Source: Liriodendron chinense
Taxonomy: Eukaryota > Streptophyta > Magnoliopsida > Magnoliales > Magnoliaceae
Assembly: GCA_003013855.2 (NCBI GenBank)
Contig: PVNU02000935.1
Location: forward strand, 868,001-932,000
Direction of reading: 5' to 3'
DNA: 64,000 bases
Positions 1 to 37,109 of this stretch are shown here, one piece after another. Made by a program: the position numbers and the translations under genes. Positions within the stretch are counted from its first letter, which is position 1. Every line of letters starts with the position of its first letter. The notes under the pieces are model-generated. The model was not told where the DNA came from. It worked only from the letters and a program-made list of their open reading frames with translations, and ran no database searches.

Positions 1-147
1 GCCTATAACGGCTGTTATGCTCTGTTACGGGGCCCATACAAGTTTTTTCATAAAGAAAAAAAAAGGCTGTAACTGCCGTTACGGCCATATCGTAACAGTA
101 ATGGTGGTGGCCATTAGGCCCACTGTTACCGTTATTGAATACCTTAC
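1..147. mobile_element. Right end of a hAT-like palindromic element, cut by window edge
   Basis: Repeated self-complementary words (AACGGCTGTT, GCCGTTACGGCC, GTAACAGTAATGG) end in TTATTGAATACCTTAC. This resembles the right terminus of the element at 45999-46713 (GATACGAAATACCCTG). The left end is outside the window. Confidence 0.45.
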
Positions 148-1192
148 TTATGTTAGAAAGAGTTGGGGCCATTTTCTCAAGCTTTCTAACATAGAGTGGG
201 TCTTTCAGGAGAACCTTGAAAACTTAATTGCTAGTCAGGAAGGTGGCTTTTTCAAAGGAAGGGCTTCATTCTTTGGAGATTTCTTTGTTGGAGTTGTGTT
301 GGGAGATCCAGAAGGAAAGAAATAGTGAGTTCTTCAAAGATTTACAAGCCCATTGGGGATGGGTAGTTGAACTCATTAAATGCGACATCATATCTTGGAC
401 TTCTATGGCTATGCTGACCCCAAGTAATTGGTACAAGGCTTAGATGATGATATCTTGGACCTCATCCACCCAAAATTTCAAGGGACATCGGCCTTGATAT
501 CCTATCAATTGGCATTTGTTGGCCAATAGTGAAATCTCTCATCCCTTAAGTTGGTCCTTGTTTGAGAAGTCCTCCTTAGGGTCGGCTAATGCTCAACTTT
601 AATTGTATCTTCGTCTTATAATCCCAGTCCAAGAGGAAGAGATGGATGCCTCTAGGATAATAGAAGCATCACTATTCTTACATACTTTTGGCCCAATAGG
701 AGATGCTTTGAGCATGAAGGTTTGAAGCATCTCACAAATAAGCCTGGGTTTTCTAGTTATTATGGAAGGGGATCCTCTCAATCTAATTTCTTGGGCAAGT
801 GAGGATCACAGTGAGCCGTGGAGGCTCTCTCTTATTTTTTATGAAGTTCATTTTTTTCTTGTCGAGGTTAAACATTTGTTTGCCCATATTCATAGAGTGG
901 CAAATTCAATCACAGATTTTTGGCTGATGGAGGGATTGTCCAGCCTCCATTGTAATTGAGAATTTGTGGTGTATCATTTGCTTCTTTTTTAATAATTAAA
1001 AAAAGCCAATTGTAGTTTATGAAAGCATATGATAAGCAAAACCTATCTAGATAGGTAGAAAGCATTAACACTGTATAAAGTGTATACATGAGACTGAATC
1101 CAAGAAAAAAAAGGATAAATTACGGCATTCTCCTATTAGATTTATTGATGTTGGTTTCTCATGTTTGACATGTGTTAGATCCAACAAATTAT
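148..1192. other. Upstream region of the F-box gene, no feature recognised
   Basis: This stretch is AT-rich with short open frames that match no family known to me. Part of the 5' leader or promoter may lie here, but nothing in the sequence proves it. Confidence 0.4.
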
Positions 1193-1209
1193 TCATGAAA
1201 AAGAAGTAT

Positions 1210-1540
1210 CCTTGTTAGATTGGGGCACAACTCGGGTAGGTTGGGTTGGGTTGAGGATCAACCCCGAGCCCAACCTCAAGAGGACCCAACCTGCAACCCA
1301 ATCCGTCCTAAATTCCAAATCCAACCCGAGGCGCCCAATCCGAATTCCTCTATTCTCGATCCAGCCTGACCCAACCTGATCCAAGTACATGACCTCGTTC
1401 CCAACCTGACTTAACTCGATCCAAATTTGCTCAACCCGAATCCAACCTGATTTCAAATCGGGTTGGCATTTTCCAACATGAAACCTGACCCGAGGACCTT
1501 GACAACCTAACCCAAATTGACCTGAACTCAGATTGGGTTG
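1210..1540. repeat. Degenerate CCAACCCGA/TTGGGTTGGG repeat
   Basis: A low-complexity stretch made of variants of CCAACCTGA and its complement, with GGGTAGGTTGGGTTGGG at the left and TTGGGTTGCAGCCC at the right. Such stretches usually mark the ends of non-autonomous DNA transposons in plants. The 140-residue open frame over it on the minus strand is a product of the repeat. Confidence 0.5.
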
Positions 1541-1613
1541 CAGCCCTATTGTTACATAGCATATGGCTGAATCTAAGTAGGAACATAAACTGGAAAGTTG
1601 TCGACTTATCAAC

Positions 1614-27106
<25,493 letters not shown>

Positions 27107-27952
27107 TGCTTGAAATGCAATTGAATCCTTGCTCTCGGTAATGTGTGTATATGTGTGTGTATATATCCAAACAGCGTCTACTGCTCTTGGCTTCTCTGTA
27201 TTTGTATCTTGTATAGTTTTGTTGTCTGTGTATTTTGCGTGGTTGCTGAAGTTGTAGCTTCCAGTTCACCGTGTTTCCTGGACATAGAAACAATGCATTC
27301 CGTGCTCTTTTGTACACCAAAGTTTGGTTTGTTGGACTGTATAAGGATCTAATTGTCTTCTTTTTATTCTCTACCATATATAATTTGAGTAGCATTTGGC
27401 CAATTTTACCCTTGCAATTAGTCACAGGGAGGGGCATAAACTCTTGATTTTGAAAGGAAAATAGGATGTGTCCTAGCCCTTCAACTGTGGGGCATTTTTG
27501 TCATTTAAACATGTGGTCTGCTCTTTGCATGTAACTAGGGAGCCTGTGCAACAAAGGCTCTACTAGGCTTACCTTGATGACTCCATGATATCCATCGCAC
27601 ATCTGTTGCACCGGCTCATGTTAGGACACAAGTTAAAAAAACAAAGTAAATCTAGATCTAAAAATCAAGTGGGCCATAGCACTGGAACTAGCAAGGGTGG
27701 GTGGTTGTCCATTATTTAAACTGTTATGGTGCTTTTCTTTCTTTCTTTGTGTGTAGCAGCATCCATTCCTAGCGTCTCTCCCCTATTTGTCTCTCTACAA
27801 TCTTAACACACATTGCACGTGTCATGCTCCTAGGTCATTGTGTTTTGGGTTATTTCTTAAGCCGTGGTCTTTGTTCTTTTTTTTTTAAGAGGAATTTTCC
27901 AATGTTAGGCTAGAGAATGTTTGCAGTTTCACTTAGATTTCATTTAGGCCCA
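27107..27952. other. 3' flank of the F-box gene
   Basis: The first few hundred bases probably include the 3' untranslated region. A GT-rich TGTGTGTATATGTGTGTGTA stretch lies near 27143. No clear polyadenylation signal could be chosen. Confidence 0.4.
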
Positions 27953-29257
27953 TTATGCAAGACACATAATTTAATACTAGCATGCAACGTGGAGATTATG
28001 AAAGTGTCCATAAAGTAATTCAATTAACAAAAGATATTAACCCACCATGTAATTAAGAGTAAACAATAGGAAATAAAATCTAATTTAACTTAAATCACAT
28101 GCCTGCATGCTAAGAGATCACATAAATAAATTATAACTAGGCTCGATGGCTCGATGGAAGAATAGAACTTTCAATTTAGCATAGGCATGTTCCACACTCA
28201 AGAAGCTGACTTGTAAGTTCTAGGATTAAGGTTAGAAAGGGAAAATTTTGAAATTTGAAAAATTAGAGTTCATAGGAATTGGGGATTTTGGAATTAGAGT
28301 TTTTAAAAATTGAGGATCTATGGTTTAGGGTAGGGTTAGGGATGGAGAATCAAGGGGTTTTGATGGGGGAAGAAATGAGAAATCAAGGAATTGAGGGGTC
28401 GTCCGCACAGTCAACCTAGGGGCTTGCACGTGTGGTTGCATGATCACACGTGTGGGTCATTGGTTAGGGTTTTCGGGTCCTCGATGGTTGAATTCAGTTG
28501 GGGGTTGAAGTTGCATGATGAAAAGTTAAAGAAAAAAAAATGATTTAAATGGTTTTGGATGGGAAGGGGAGAAGAAAGATTAAGTTTTTGAGAAAAATAC
28601 CTCTTTTTGGATGGAAAGGAAGAGAGAAGGAAGATGGTATATGGAAGCATCGCACCTTTGTTGAATGGGAATAAAATCACATCACACTCAAGCTCCAAAT
28701 CATATGTGGTGTTCTTCAAATCACATAAAGAAGAGAAAAATACGATTTTTTTTATTTTTAAATAAAGTCATTAGGGCTCCACACGCCCCCCTCCTTCTCT
28801 TTTATAGTCTTAAGTGTAGAAATTTACAGAAATAACCATACTTATTGTCACTTTTGCAAATTAATCCATAAAACTAGAAAAACTTAATATAAAGCTCATA
28901 AAAAGGTTTAAACTGTAAATAAAATAAATCTTAATAAAAACTAAAACATCTAAGTCCTAAAGTGTCCATGATCGAGGCAGGCCACGACTAAAAGTGGTCA
29001 AACGACACGATACGCGTGATATAATGATATGATCAATGTGTGCACTCGATCCAACAGTCTGGAACTCCACAATATGCAATGCACGTGCATCTTCCTAGTG
29101 TGGAGTCTTCAAAGATGCACAAACCATGCACATGGGGTCTTTAACACGGTCCCCTTAGCCCACTCGGGCCCACGTAGTGGTTATTCATCTAGAGAAAACT
29201 AGTGATGATCTTCTCCTCCTCTAGTAAACTTTCAATGGTGCTCTAATGTCCTCATCA
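27953..29257 (-). repeat. 3' LTR of the deleted chromovirus
   Basis: It shares with the 5' LTR the AGGAAATAAAATCT, GGTTTAGGGTAG and CACGTGCATCTTCCTAGTG stretches. The expected TGATG terminus at the left has decayed to TTATG. Confidence 0.85.
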
Positions 29258-29850
29258 ACTCTCTTCGGCTGAGAAAGATTCGCCTCTGGCGAAATAAAAC
29301 TCTGATAACACTCTAGAATGTCGGGGTCAAGTCATTGAAGCTCTGTCTCTGTGATCCAAGTGTAGTCTGACGCCAGACTGTCCTTCCACTTAACCAAATA
29401 CTTCTGAAATCCCTCATGTCTAGTGGAAATCGCTTCTTCGTCTAAGATATTATTTATCTCCTCTCTTCTCGTAGGTATAGATGGTCTAAGTGGTAAAGGC
29501 TGAGAAGATGGGTCAGGTAACGCCCAGGGGCTATGGGACAAGTTAGGGGCATCATCATCCAAGTTCATGTGAGGGTTAGGGGAAGGTCCATGAAACGATA
29601 CTAGATCTTTCACATTAAATGTGGAACTGATACTCATGTTAGATGGAAGATCTATCAAGTAAGCATTCAGACCCAGTCTTTTAAAGATTTTATACGGTCT
29701 AGCGCTACGGGCTTGTAATTTCTTTTGGGTTCCCTATGGAAACCTTTCTGGATGCATTCTAATCATGACTTCATCATCCACAACAAACTCTTTAAACCTA
29801 CAGTATAAGTCATCACCCATTTCATATTTTTCATTACTTATATTGATTCT
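29258..29850 (-). pseudogene. Integrase tail and chromodomain of the deleted chromovirus
   Basis: The minus strand reads KEFVVDDEVMIRMHPERFP and then, after one stop, ARPYKIFKRLGLNAYLIDLP. A frame to 29332 contains EAISTRHEGFQKYLVKWK and DYTWITETELQ, a chromodomain. It is better kept than the rest of the element. Confidence 0.8.
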
Positions 29851-30760
29851 TTTTCTAATCTCCACATGTAAGTCATGAATGGGCATGCAAATCCATATGT
29901 GCAGACTTTGAAGGCCTATGGGACACTAACATTGGTATGACATTTATAGGGGTCCTAGGCTCATCTACTTGTCTTTCCATATCCATTTTCTCCTCGAGAT
30001 TCATTTGATCGTGAGAATAGTTTGGTAAAGTTAACGCGTGAATGTCCCGCATGGGTGTAAGCTTATTCGGTATGTTCTTTGGGACAACATCACTAGACTC
30101 CCCCAATACTGGACTCACCTTAGGTGGTAACTTTATACTACCCTCAGGTGTAACCTCAATTGCCATATGTGCATACACCGTCAAATTAGTTTTAGTCTCA
30201 TTTTCAGACTCTTTGGCGTTAACCATAGGAACTGACTTAAGCTGGAGTCTCGTCACATATTCAGGACCACTTTTCTCAACATCCTCCTTTTTGGGGTGCT
30301 TTTGGGCAAGAGAGGCTTCAAGACAATACTTTTACCTTCATACATAAACGACCACGTATTCAAGTGACTAAATAGTGTTGCGTCTCTGTCATACAACCAA
30401 GGCCTATCCAAAATGATGTAGCCAATATCTATAGGAAAAACATCACACCTCATTGTGTTCGTATAAGAACAAAACTGCATGGGAATGGGATAACGCTGAG
30501 AAATCGGAATAGAAGATACATCAACTCATGAGACTCGATATGGTTGAGGGTGAGGAACGACTGGTATACCTAAGTAGTCCATGGTGCCATTAGAGACCAC
30601 ATTAGTGCAACTGCCACTATTAATGATCGCTTTGCAATTTTTGCCACCACACTTGGCGTAAGTGTGAAAAATTGAATTCTTACACCAATCATCACTTTCT
30701 AGAATCTGGCTTAAGGCACGACTAACAATTGTAAGTGGCACGTTCTCAACTCATTCGTCT
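29851..30760 (-). pseudogene. Protease region of the deleted chromovirus
   Basis: KAIINSGSCTNVVSN has Asn in place of the catalytic Asp. GYIILDRPWLYDRDA is the second protease block, and a linker with NIPNKLTPMRDIHALTLPN follows. The frame is broken into three pieces. Confidence 0.75.
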
Positions 30761-31650
30761 TCTTCATCACTAGCACCAATTTCGAGTTGATATTCTTCTT
30801 CTTTGCAATTGCCCTGATAAGCCACATCTTTATCCAACTTGCCAATGACAAGGGCCTAATTTCACTCTTTTGTAGGATATTGATGTGCGAAATGCTCGTA
30901 TCCTCAGCAGTTGTAATATCGTGTGGACTCATTGGCCCGCACACTAGTACTAGCCAAACCTTTCCCTTTTCGTCTTTATAAGTGAGTCTCAAACTAGTAG
31001 AGCCCTTGGGCTGAATTTCCACGTTTGGCTTGGCTCCTTGCGAAGTGGGCTTGATGTTATAGTCTCTTGGATCAACCCGCCTCACGAATTGCGGTTCAAA
31101 TACTACTCGAACTCCTGTGCCACCTTATAAACATGCTCTAGAGTGCTCACATCGTGAGGAATGAGCTCACGCTAGATCTCTGGACGAAGGCCCATTCTAA
31201 AACGAGATAGTGTGACTAGTGGGTCATCATGAACATTACATCGCATCACGTATTTGTCGAAGCGCCCGATGTAATCAGTTATGGACATGAATCCTTAAGG
31301 GATTACCATTGATCCAGGAGCCTCTGTTGATAAGAAATGGAAATATATTTCTCTTAATCTCTTTCGTCTCAACCTAAAGAGAGCCTGGATCCTCTACAAA
31401 TCTTTCCACCTTTTGCTCCACATTCGTCCAGAACAGTTTAGCTTGGCCCACTAGCTTCAACTTGGTGAACCTTACTCGACGGCGATCCGACATTTCATAC
31501 CACTCGAAGCAGTGGTTCATGTCTGCTAGCCAGTCAAGAAACGCCTTGGGGTCCAGGCGACCATCAAAACCAGGGGCATCGACCTTCACTCCTTTCATCA
31601 CTGGGCTAAGCGTTGGTTAGTTACAGTCAGTTGAGTGGCGGTGGTCCGAT
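30711..31650 (-). pseudogene. Gag region of the deleted chromovirus
   Basis: VDAPGFDGRLDPKAFLDWLA and RRRVRFTKLKLVGQAKLFW (31374-31601) are the gag core. Later frames include RVDPRDYNIKPTSQGAK. No intact zinc knuckle was recognised. Confidence 0.75.
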
Positions 31651-31946
31651 TGTGATTCTCAATGTTTGTGAGGCGACAATTGATGTTTTCAATAGCCTCG
31701 ATAAGTTGTTCCATGGTGGGGGATAGACCAAAACCACAACATGTACAGGTGTTTATACACTAAAGACTCTAATGGGGAATGGACCTAGGAGCTAACTATG
31801 CAGTAGTGTAATGAAAGTGTGATGACAAAGGTTGATTGCTAACTTAGACTCACAATATGATGAACCTAGATCCTACAGGCAATGAAACCCTAAATTAAAT
31901 GTGTGGGACACTAAACCTACCTAGACTTATGCTCTGATACCAAATT

Positions 31947-32755
31947 TGATGAATAACACATGATTTAATTCTAGCATGCAATGTAGAGATTATGAAAAAG
32001 TCCACTTAACAAAATATGTTAACCCACCACGTAATTAAAAGTAAATAATAGGAAATAAAATCTGATTTAACCTAAATTACATGCCCGCATTCTAAGAAAT
32101 CGCATAAATCAATTAAAACTAGACCTGATGGAAGGATATACTTTTCAATTTAGTATAGGTACGTTTCACACTCAAGATGTTGACTTGTAAGTTCTAAGAT
32201 TAGGGCTAGGAAGGGAAAAAACTGAAATTTGAAAAATTAGGGTCCATGGGAATTAAGGATTTTGAAATTAGAGTTTTTATAAATTGGGAAAAATAGAAAT
32301 TTGAGTCTAGGGTTTAGGGTAGGATTAGGGATGAAGCATCAAGGGATTTTAATAGGGAAGTAAGGGAAAATCAAGGTATTGAGGATTTGTCTATACAGTC
32401 AGCCTAGGGGCTCACATGTGTGGTTGTATGGTCACACTTGTGGGTTGTTGGCTAGAGTTTTAGGGTCCTCAATGGTTGGGTTCGGTTGGAGTTGAAATTC
32501 GATGATGACAAGTTGAAGAAAAAGATGATTTGGATGGTTTTGGATGAGAATAGAAGAAAAAAGATGAAGTTTTTGAGAAAATTACCTCTGTTTAAATAGA
32601 AAGGAAGAGAGAAGGAATGTGACAGATAGAAGCCCCGCACCTCCATTGAATGTGAATGGAATCACATCACACTCAAACTCCAAATCACATGAAGAAGAGA
32701 AAAAACATAAAGTTTTTTTTTTCTTTTTTTCTTTTCAAAATAAAGGCATTAGCCA

Positions 32756-32787
<32 letters not shown>

Positions 32788-33214
32788 ATAGCTCTACTTA
32801 TTGTCACTTTCACATATTAACTCTTAAATCTAGAAAAATATATTAAAAGTTCATAAAAATGTTCAAACTGTAAATAAACAAAATCCTAATAAGAACTAAG
32901 ACATCTAAGTCCCAAAGCATTCACGATCGTGGTGGGCCACGATTAAAAAGTGGTCAAATGACCTGATACGCGCGATCCAACGGTCCGATCAACGTGTGCA
33001 CTCAATCCAATGGTCCGAAACTTCACAATACGCACCCCACGTGCATCTTCCTAGTGTGGTGTCTTCAAATATGAACAAACCATGCACGTGGGGTCTTCAA
33101 TACGGTCCACTTGGCTCACCTGGGCCCATGTAGTGGTCATCCATCCAGAGGGAAATTAGTGATGATCTCCTCTTCTTCTAGTAAATTCTCAATGGTGCTA
33201 TGATGTCCTTATCA
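31947..33214 (-). repeat. 5' LTR of the deleted chromovirus
   Basis: On the plus strand it starts TGATGAATAACACATG and ends GATGTCCTTATCA. It contains a 26-bp C run at 32756-32781; the matching place in the other LTR has only GCCCCCCTCC. Confidence 0.85.
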
Positions 33215-33767
33215 ACCCATGTTTCAATTATCACAACCGTTGATATGGCAGCCCCCACCTTGAGTTCCCCATTGCGAAAAATCTCCTACATTGGCATGAA
33301 TGAAGGGGAACAAAATAAGAGTTTTTCAGTCAAACCATCTGTTCTGGTCTCTCGGTAATCTCTAGTGAGGAAAGCTGTTACCCTTTTTCTTTTTAATTTC
33401 TAGAATCAAGTCCCTGTTTGTGAGCACAGGGAGCTGCGCTGTCGAACACTGAATTTGTGCATGTGGGGCCATGCTGGTTTAGCCAAACCATTCATCTGAT
33501 GGCCCACATCATCAAATCTTCTCAGGTTGGATCTTTATAATTCTTAGTTGCCCTTTGGAGAGGTAGTGACCCAAACGCCCAACCAAAAACAACAACAACA
33601 GCAACGGAAAAATAAAAAAATAAAAAATCTCATACCTAAATTTAGTGTTTGGCACCACTCAAGAACATGAAATCACTTTCTGTACATTCTCTCTTGTTAA
33701 AGGGCACCTCCTGGGATGTCTTTTCACCTGACCCCACCTGATGAATACCTCAGATCTTTCACACGTG

Positions 33768-33992
33768 TGCAATTGTTGGCATGTATAAGGTATTTGGACC
33801 CCTACATTCTTTCATTATGTGAATAGTCTAAAACGGATTCTTGGAATTTGTCATCCAAATGCCAAAGTTATCTTTCAATGGAAATCCAAACTTAAATGCC
33901 CAAATATAATTAGGTATTATCTTTTCAAGAAATGATTTGTTTCGTACATACAAATGACGACTCAAAAGAAATGTTTAGATCACCCTCCATTA
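33768..33992 (+). repeat. Direct repeat unit, left copy
   Basis: AATTGTTGGCATGTATAAGG to AAAAGAAATGTTTAGAT recurs with about 10-15% change at 35321-35541. The two copies bracket the solo LTR at 34.25-35.24 kb. Sequence between 33215 and 33767 shows nothing recognisable. Confidence 0.7.
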
Positions 33993-34190
33993 CAGCTGGA
34001 CACAAGCTGAACCAAGTCGAGCTTGGCACAGCTTCGCTCAGTTCGGCTAGTAACCTACTCTAGCTCAAGTTTGGCTCGGCTCAATCCTCAAGCCTGACTA
34101 GCCAGCTCAGATGGGTTTGATCAGTAGCTTGGGCCAGCTCGGACCGAGTTCAAGTTTGAGCTTTCGAGTTGAGTTGAGTTGGGGCCTTTT
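33990..34190. repeat. Degenerate GCTCGGCTCAG repeat
   Basis: Words such as GAGCTTGGCAC, GTTTGGCTCGGC and AGCTCGGACC repeat irregularly, followed by an AT-rich tract with (AT)n at 34230-34253. Such stretches often belong to non-autonomous DNA elements, but no boundary was found. Confidence 0.4.
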
Positions 34191-34253
34191 TTTTATATTA
34201 TATATAATATAAAATATAATATATTAATTAAGTGATATATATATATATATATA

Positions 34254-35240
34254 TGTGGGGATTTCGAATTGGTCCTACACACAGAGCAGAGAGCCCAGAG
34301 GTCCAAGTATAAGTCATTGGCCCTTCCTTTGAGGTGAGGAGCGATGGGGCCAAGGAGATAGGTCGACGAGCTCCCCGAGGTGGAGGGTAGCAACTGTAAA
34401 GCTTCTTATTGTTGTCCTATCAACATCTGCAAAAGTTAAAGCCAGAGCAAAGGCTCTGACCTCGGTTTTCTGTCAAGTAGAGGATCGAGAAGGTATTTAC
34501 ATGCGCTCTGCTTACCGAGCTAAGGAGCGGCAGTTGATGTTCCGAGCACGGGAACGAGTTACTGAGTTGAACCAACAGATGCAGAGATCGACTTCATCCC
34601 CTGAGAAGGATTTACAGTCCGAGTGAGAAACCCGCAGGGAATGAGCTTGGGCACCGAACTCTACATCCCGAGTAGACTAAAACGACCACCGCCAGAGAGG
34701 CGACATGACAAGTCCGTGACAATTCCTCCAAATACGGACCAAATATGGACTAAATAAGGATCCGACTCTATATCAACCGTCAATCCCTTCTACCATTACG
34801 GGACGGGACTCCCGCTCATTTATGACTCTCCTAATGTATCTGTAAGGAACTCTTAACGCTTAAACCTTATCTGAGTCCTATAAATACGGCTCCCATCTAC
34901 AGTACAAGATACACAATTCCTAGCTCACACAACCTTATGATTGAGTTTTACTTGCCCGACTTAAGCATTAGAGAGTCTACAGCCAGTCACTGGCACCTCC
35001 CCATTGCCTTCTTCCCTTCTCTTTTGCTAAGCCAGCAATCGACATTATGGCACAAGCTTGCTTCGTCTTGGGAAGGTGAGGGTGGAAAAGACCACAAGGT
35101 TGCGCTTAATCGACCTTATCTGCTGTCCAAATCCAAGCGACAACAGATTGACGCCGTCTGTGAGAAGGCGAGGGTAGGAAAAGACCACAAGGTCGGGCTT
35201 AACCGACCTTATCTGCTATCCAAATCCAGGCGACAATAGA
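34254..35240 (+). repeat. Solo LTR of a second Gypsy type (Tat/Retand-like)
   Basis: The unit starts TGTGGGGATTTCG. A promoter-like CTATAAATAC lies at about 34879. Its right edge carries two primer-site-like words, ATTGACGCCGTCTGTG (near 35148) and ATTGGCGTTGTCTATAG (35239), each preceded by CTTATCTGCT.TCCAAATCCA. The TTGGCGCCGTCTGTG type follows LTRs of some plant Gypsy elements. No coding interior is present. Ends and family are tentative. Confidence 0.55.
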
Positions 35241-35320
35241 TTGGCGTTGTCTATAGAAAACAACAAGCAATGTTCTCACCGTTCAAGCTCTACACTCAGT
35301 TCTAGGTTCATCCTTGCTTT

Positions 35321-35541
35321 TCAATTGTTGCCATCTATAAGGTCTTTGACCTCTACATTCTTTCCTTGTGTGAATGGTCGAAGAAGAATTCTTGGAATTT
35401 GTTATCCAAATGCCAAAGTAATCTTTCAATGGAAATCCAAACTTGAAACGCCCAAACATAATTAGGTATTATCTTTTTCAAGAAATGATTTGTTTCGTGA
35501 TATCCAAATGACCACTCAAAAGAAATATTTAGATAACCTCC
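35321..35541 (+). repeat. Direct repeat unit, right copy
   Basis: Partner of 33768-33992, sharing CAATGGAAATCCAAACTT and AATTAGGTATTATCTTTT. The pair could be a segmental duplication made when the LTR element inserted or recombined. Confidence 0.7.
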
Positions 35542-36159
35542 ATCGAGTCTGCGCCATCTGTGCTACTGTTTTGAAACCCGGACTGGACCGGTGCTTGGAC
35601 CAGTTTGGACTGGGTCAACTGAGTAAAAAAACTGCTTGTTTTTTAAAACTACCGATTCTCTGCATGACATTTAAGCTGCAATAAAGGTTTGCACGTTTCA
35701 CGCCTCAAATCCGAATACGGACAGCTTCCGTGGTACCCTTAATCCGGCACTCAGCTCTCATACGCTGAAGAGGCTGGCTGTTTCCAGATTTGGGGCGTGA
35801 CAGCACATCAAGATAATGGGGAAGGAATCAGACTGATCAATTTGTTAGGTTGTCCACACCATCGAAAATGGTTTTGCTGACCAATGGATGTGCTTGACTA
35901 TCTAAGTGTGTGAATTGGCCTAACTTTTGCATCCCAATGATCTTCAAGGTGGTTCCATCATTTTCGGGAGCTTAGATGTCATATAAATGTTACCACGTTG
36001 GGCATTTGTGCCTCAACGGATGGTAATTCTGCCCTCCATTGACCTCATGGTTTTAAGTATTGGACTGCCCCCATACAAACCTGTTTTGGCACCACACCAT
36101 CCCAAGAAAAGGCTAACTCAGGCTGACACGACCCCAGCTCAACTGGGCTGAGTCGGGGA
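35542..36159. other. Intergenic stretch without recognised feature
   Basis: No open frame of known family and no element end seen. Confidence 0.4.
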
Positions 36160-36165
36160 GACGTA

Positions 36166-36264
36166 GATTTTTTTTTTTTTTTTGGGTACACACACCCGAT
36201 GACCTCAGTGTTGAAACGAGGTTATCCTCACTCAGTCTACCACTTGAGCTATGGATCGGAGTGT
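36166..36264 (-). mobile_element. Short tRNA-related SINE
   Basis: On the minus strand it begins ACACTCCGATCCATAGCTCA. TAGCTCAAGTGG resembles the pol III A box, and GTTTCAACACT about 35 bases later resembles a B box. It ends GTGTGTGTACCC followed by 16 A. The flanks share GACGTA (36160-36165, 36265-36270) as a short target duplication. Confidence 0.65.
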
Positions 36265-36270
36265 GACGTA

Positions 36271-37100
36271 AACTGGGTATATATATAGAAAGGATGTTTG
36301 GGCCCTCGTGATGTTTTTTGCCATTCAAATCGGACATCAGACGCTCTCCCCAACGTGTGATGCTTACAAAATCCAGCAGTTGGAAACTCATTTGAGCCAC
36401 AACACAGAAAACGGTGTAAAATCTCGCATGAAAACCTCCAAATTCAAGTGTAGGATGCACTTTTTGGGTACTTCTCACTTTTAGGGCAAGACGCACTTTT
36501 TGGGCGGGTTGGATTCCACAAATTCATCAGCGTGGGCCCCTCACTATGTTATGGCCCATGTGATGATTTGACGGTATCACTACAGAATGATTCGGATCTT
36601 CCTATTGGACGGGTTAGATGGCTTTTCAAGATGATCAGATCTTCCTATTGAATGGATTGGATGGCTTACACATCACGGTGGGCCTGAAATAGCATACCCT
36701 ACCATAATGTGTATGCCATCCAAACCATACATTATGTGCGCCACAAAATTTAGACGGATAAAGAACTCACATGGGCCATGCCATAGAAAAAACAATGTAA
36801 ATTTTCTATTAAAATTCTCCAAATTCAAGAGATAGGAAGGACCTGATGATTGCACTGCACTGCACTGATTTTTGCAGTGTCCTGCTATGATTTCAAAACA
36901 GTTTGGAGCTTTCGGATGGCTCTCCATTGTTCTCTATGACATGGCCCATGTGATGATTGGCTCAGCCTTTATTTTTGGGTCTCCCAACCAGATGATTGGA
37001 TCTTCCTGTTAGATGGGTCGGAAGGAGTATGCATGTCCCAAAATTCCTTCCTTTTTCTTTATTTTCCTTTATATTGTTCCTTTACCCTTGTAGGGTTCAA
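36271..37100. other. Intergenic stretch with short internal repeats
   Basis: GATCTTCCTATTGGACGGGTTAG-like and ATGGCCCATGTGATGATT words recur two or three times. No coding frame or bounded element was recognised. Confidence 0.4.
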
Positions 37101-37109
37101 ATACCTTAA

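Larger units (their letters stand above)
27953..33214 (-). mobile_element. Internally deleted Ty3/Gypsy chromovirus
   Basis: LTRs 31947-33214 (5') and 27953-29257 (3') flank a 2.7 kb interior. Flanking bases GCCCA and ACCCA agree at 4 of 5. The primer site TGGTATCAGAGC (31942-31931) follows the 5' LTR and fits initiator tRNA-Met. The interior has gag, protease and, after a sharp junction near 29.85 kb, the integrase tail and chromodomain. Reverse transcriptase, RNase H and the integrase core are missing, so the copy cannot move by itself. Confidence 0.88.

Noticed and set aside
36190..36260. Functional tRNA gene
   Set aside because: Boxes are degenerate, no cloverleaf with acceptor pairing could be drawn, and an A tail and flank duplication indicate a SINE.
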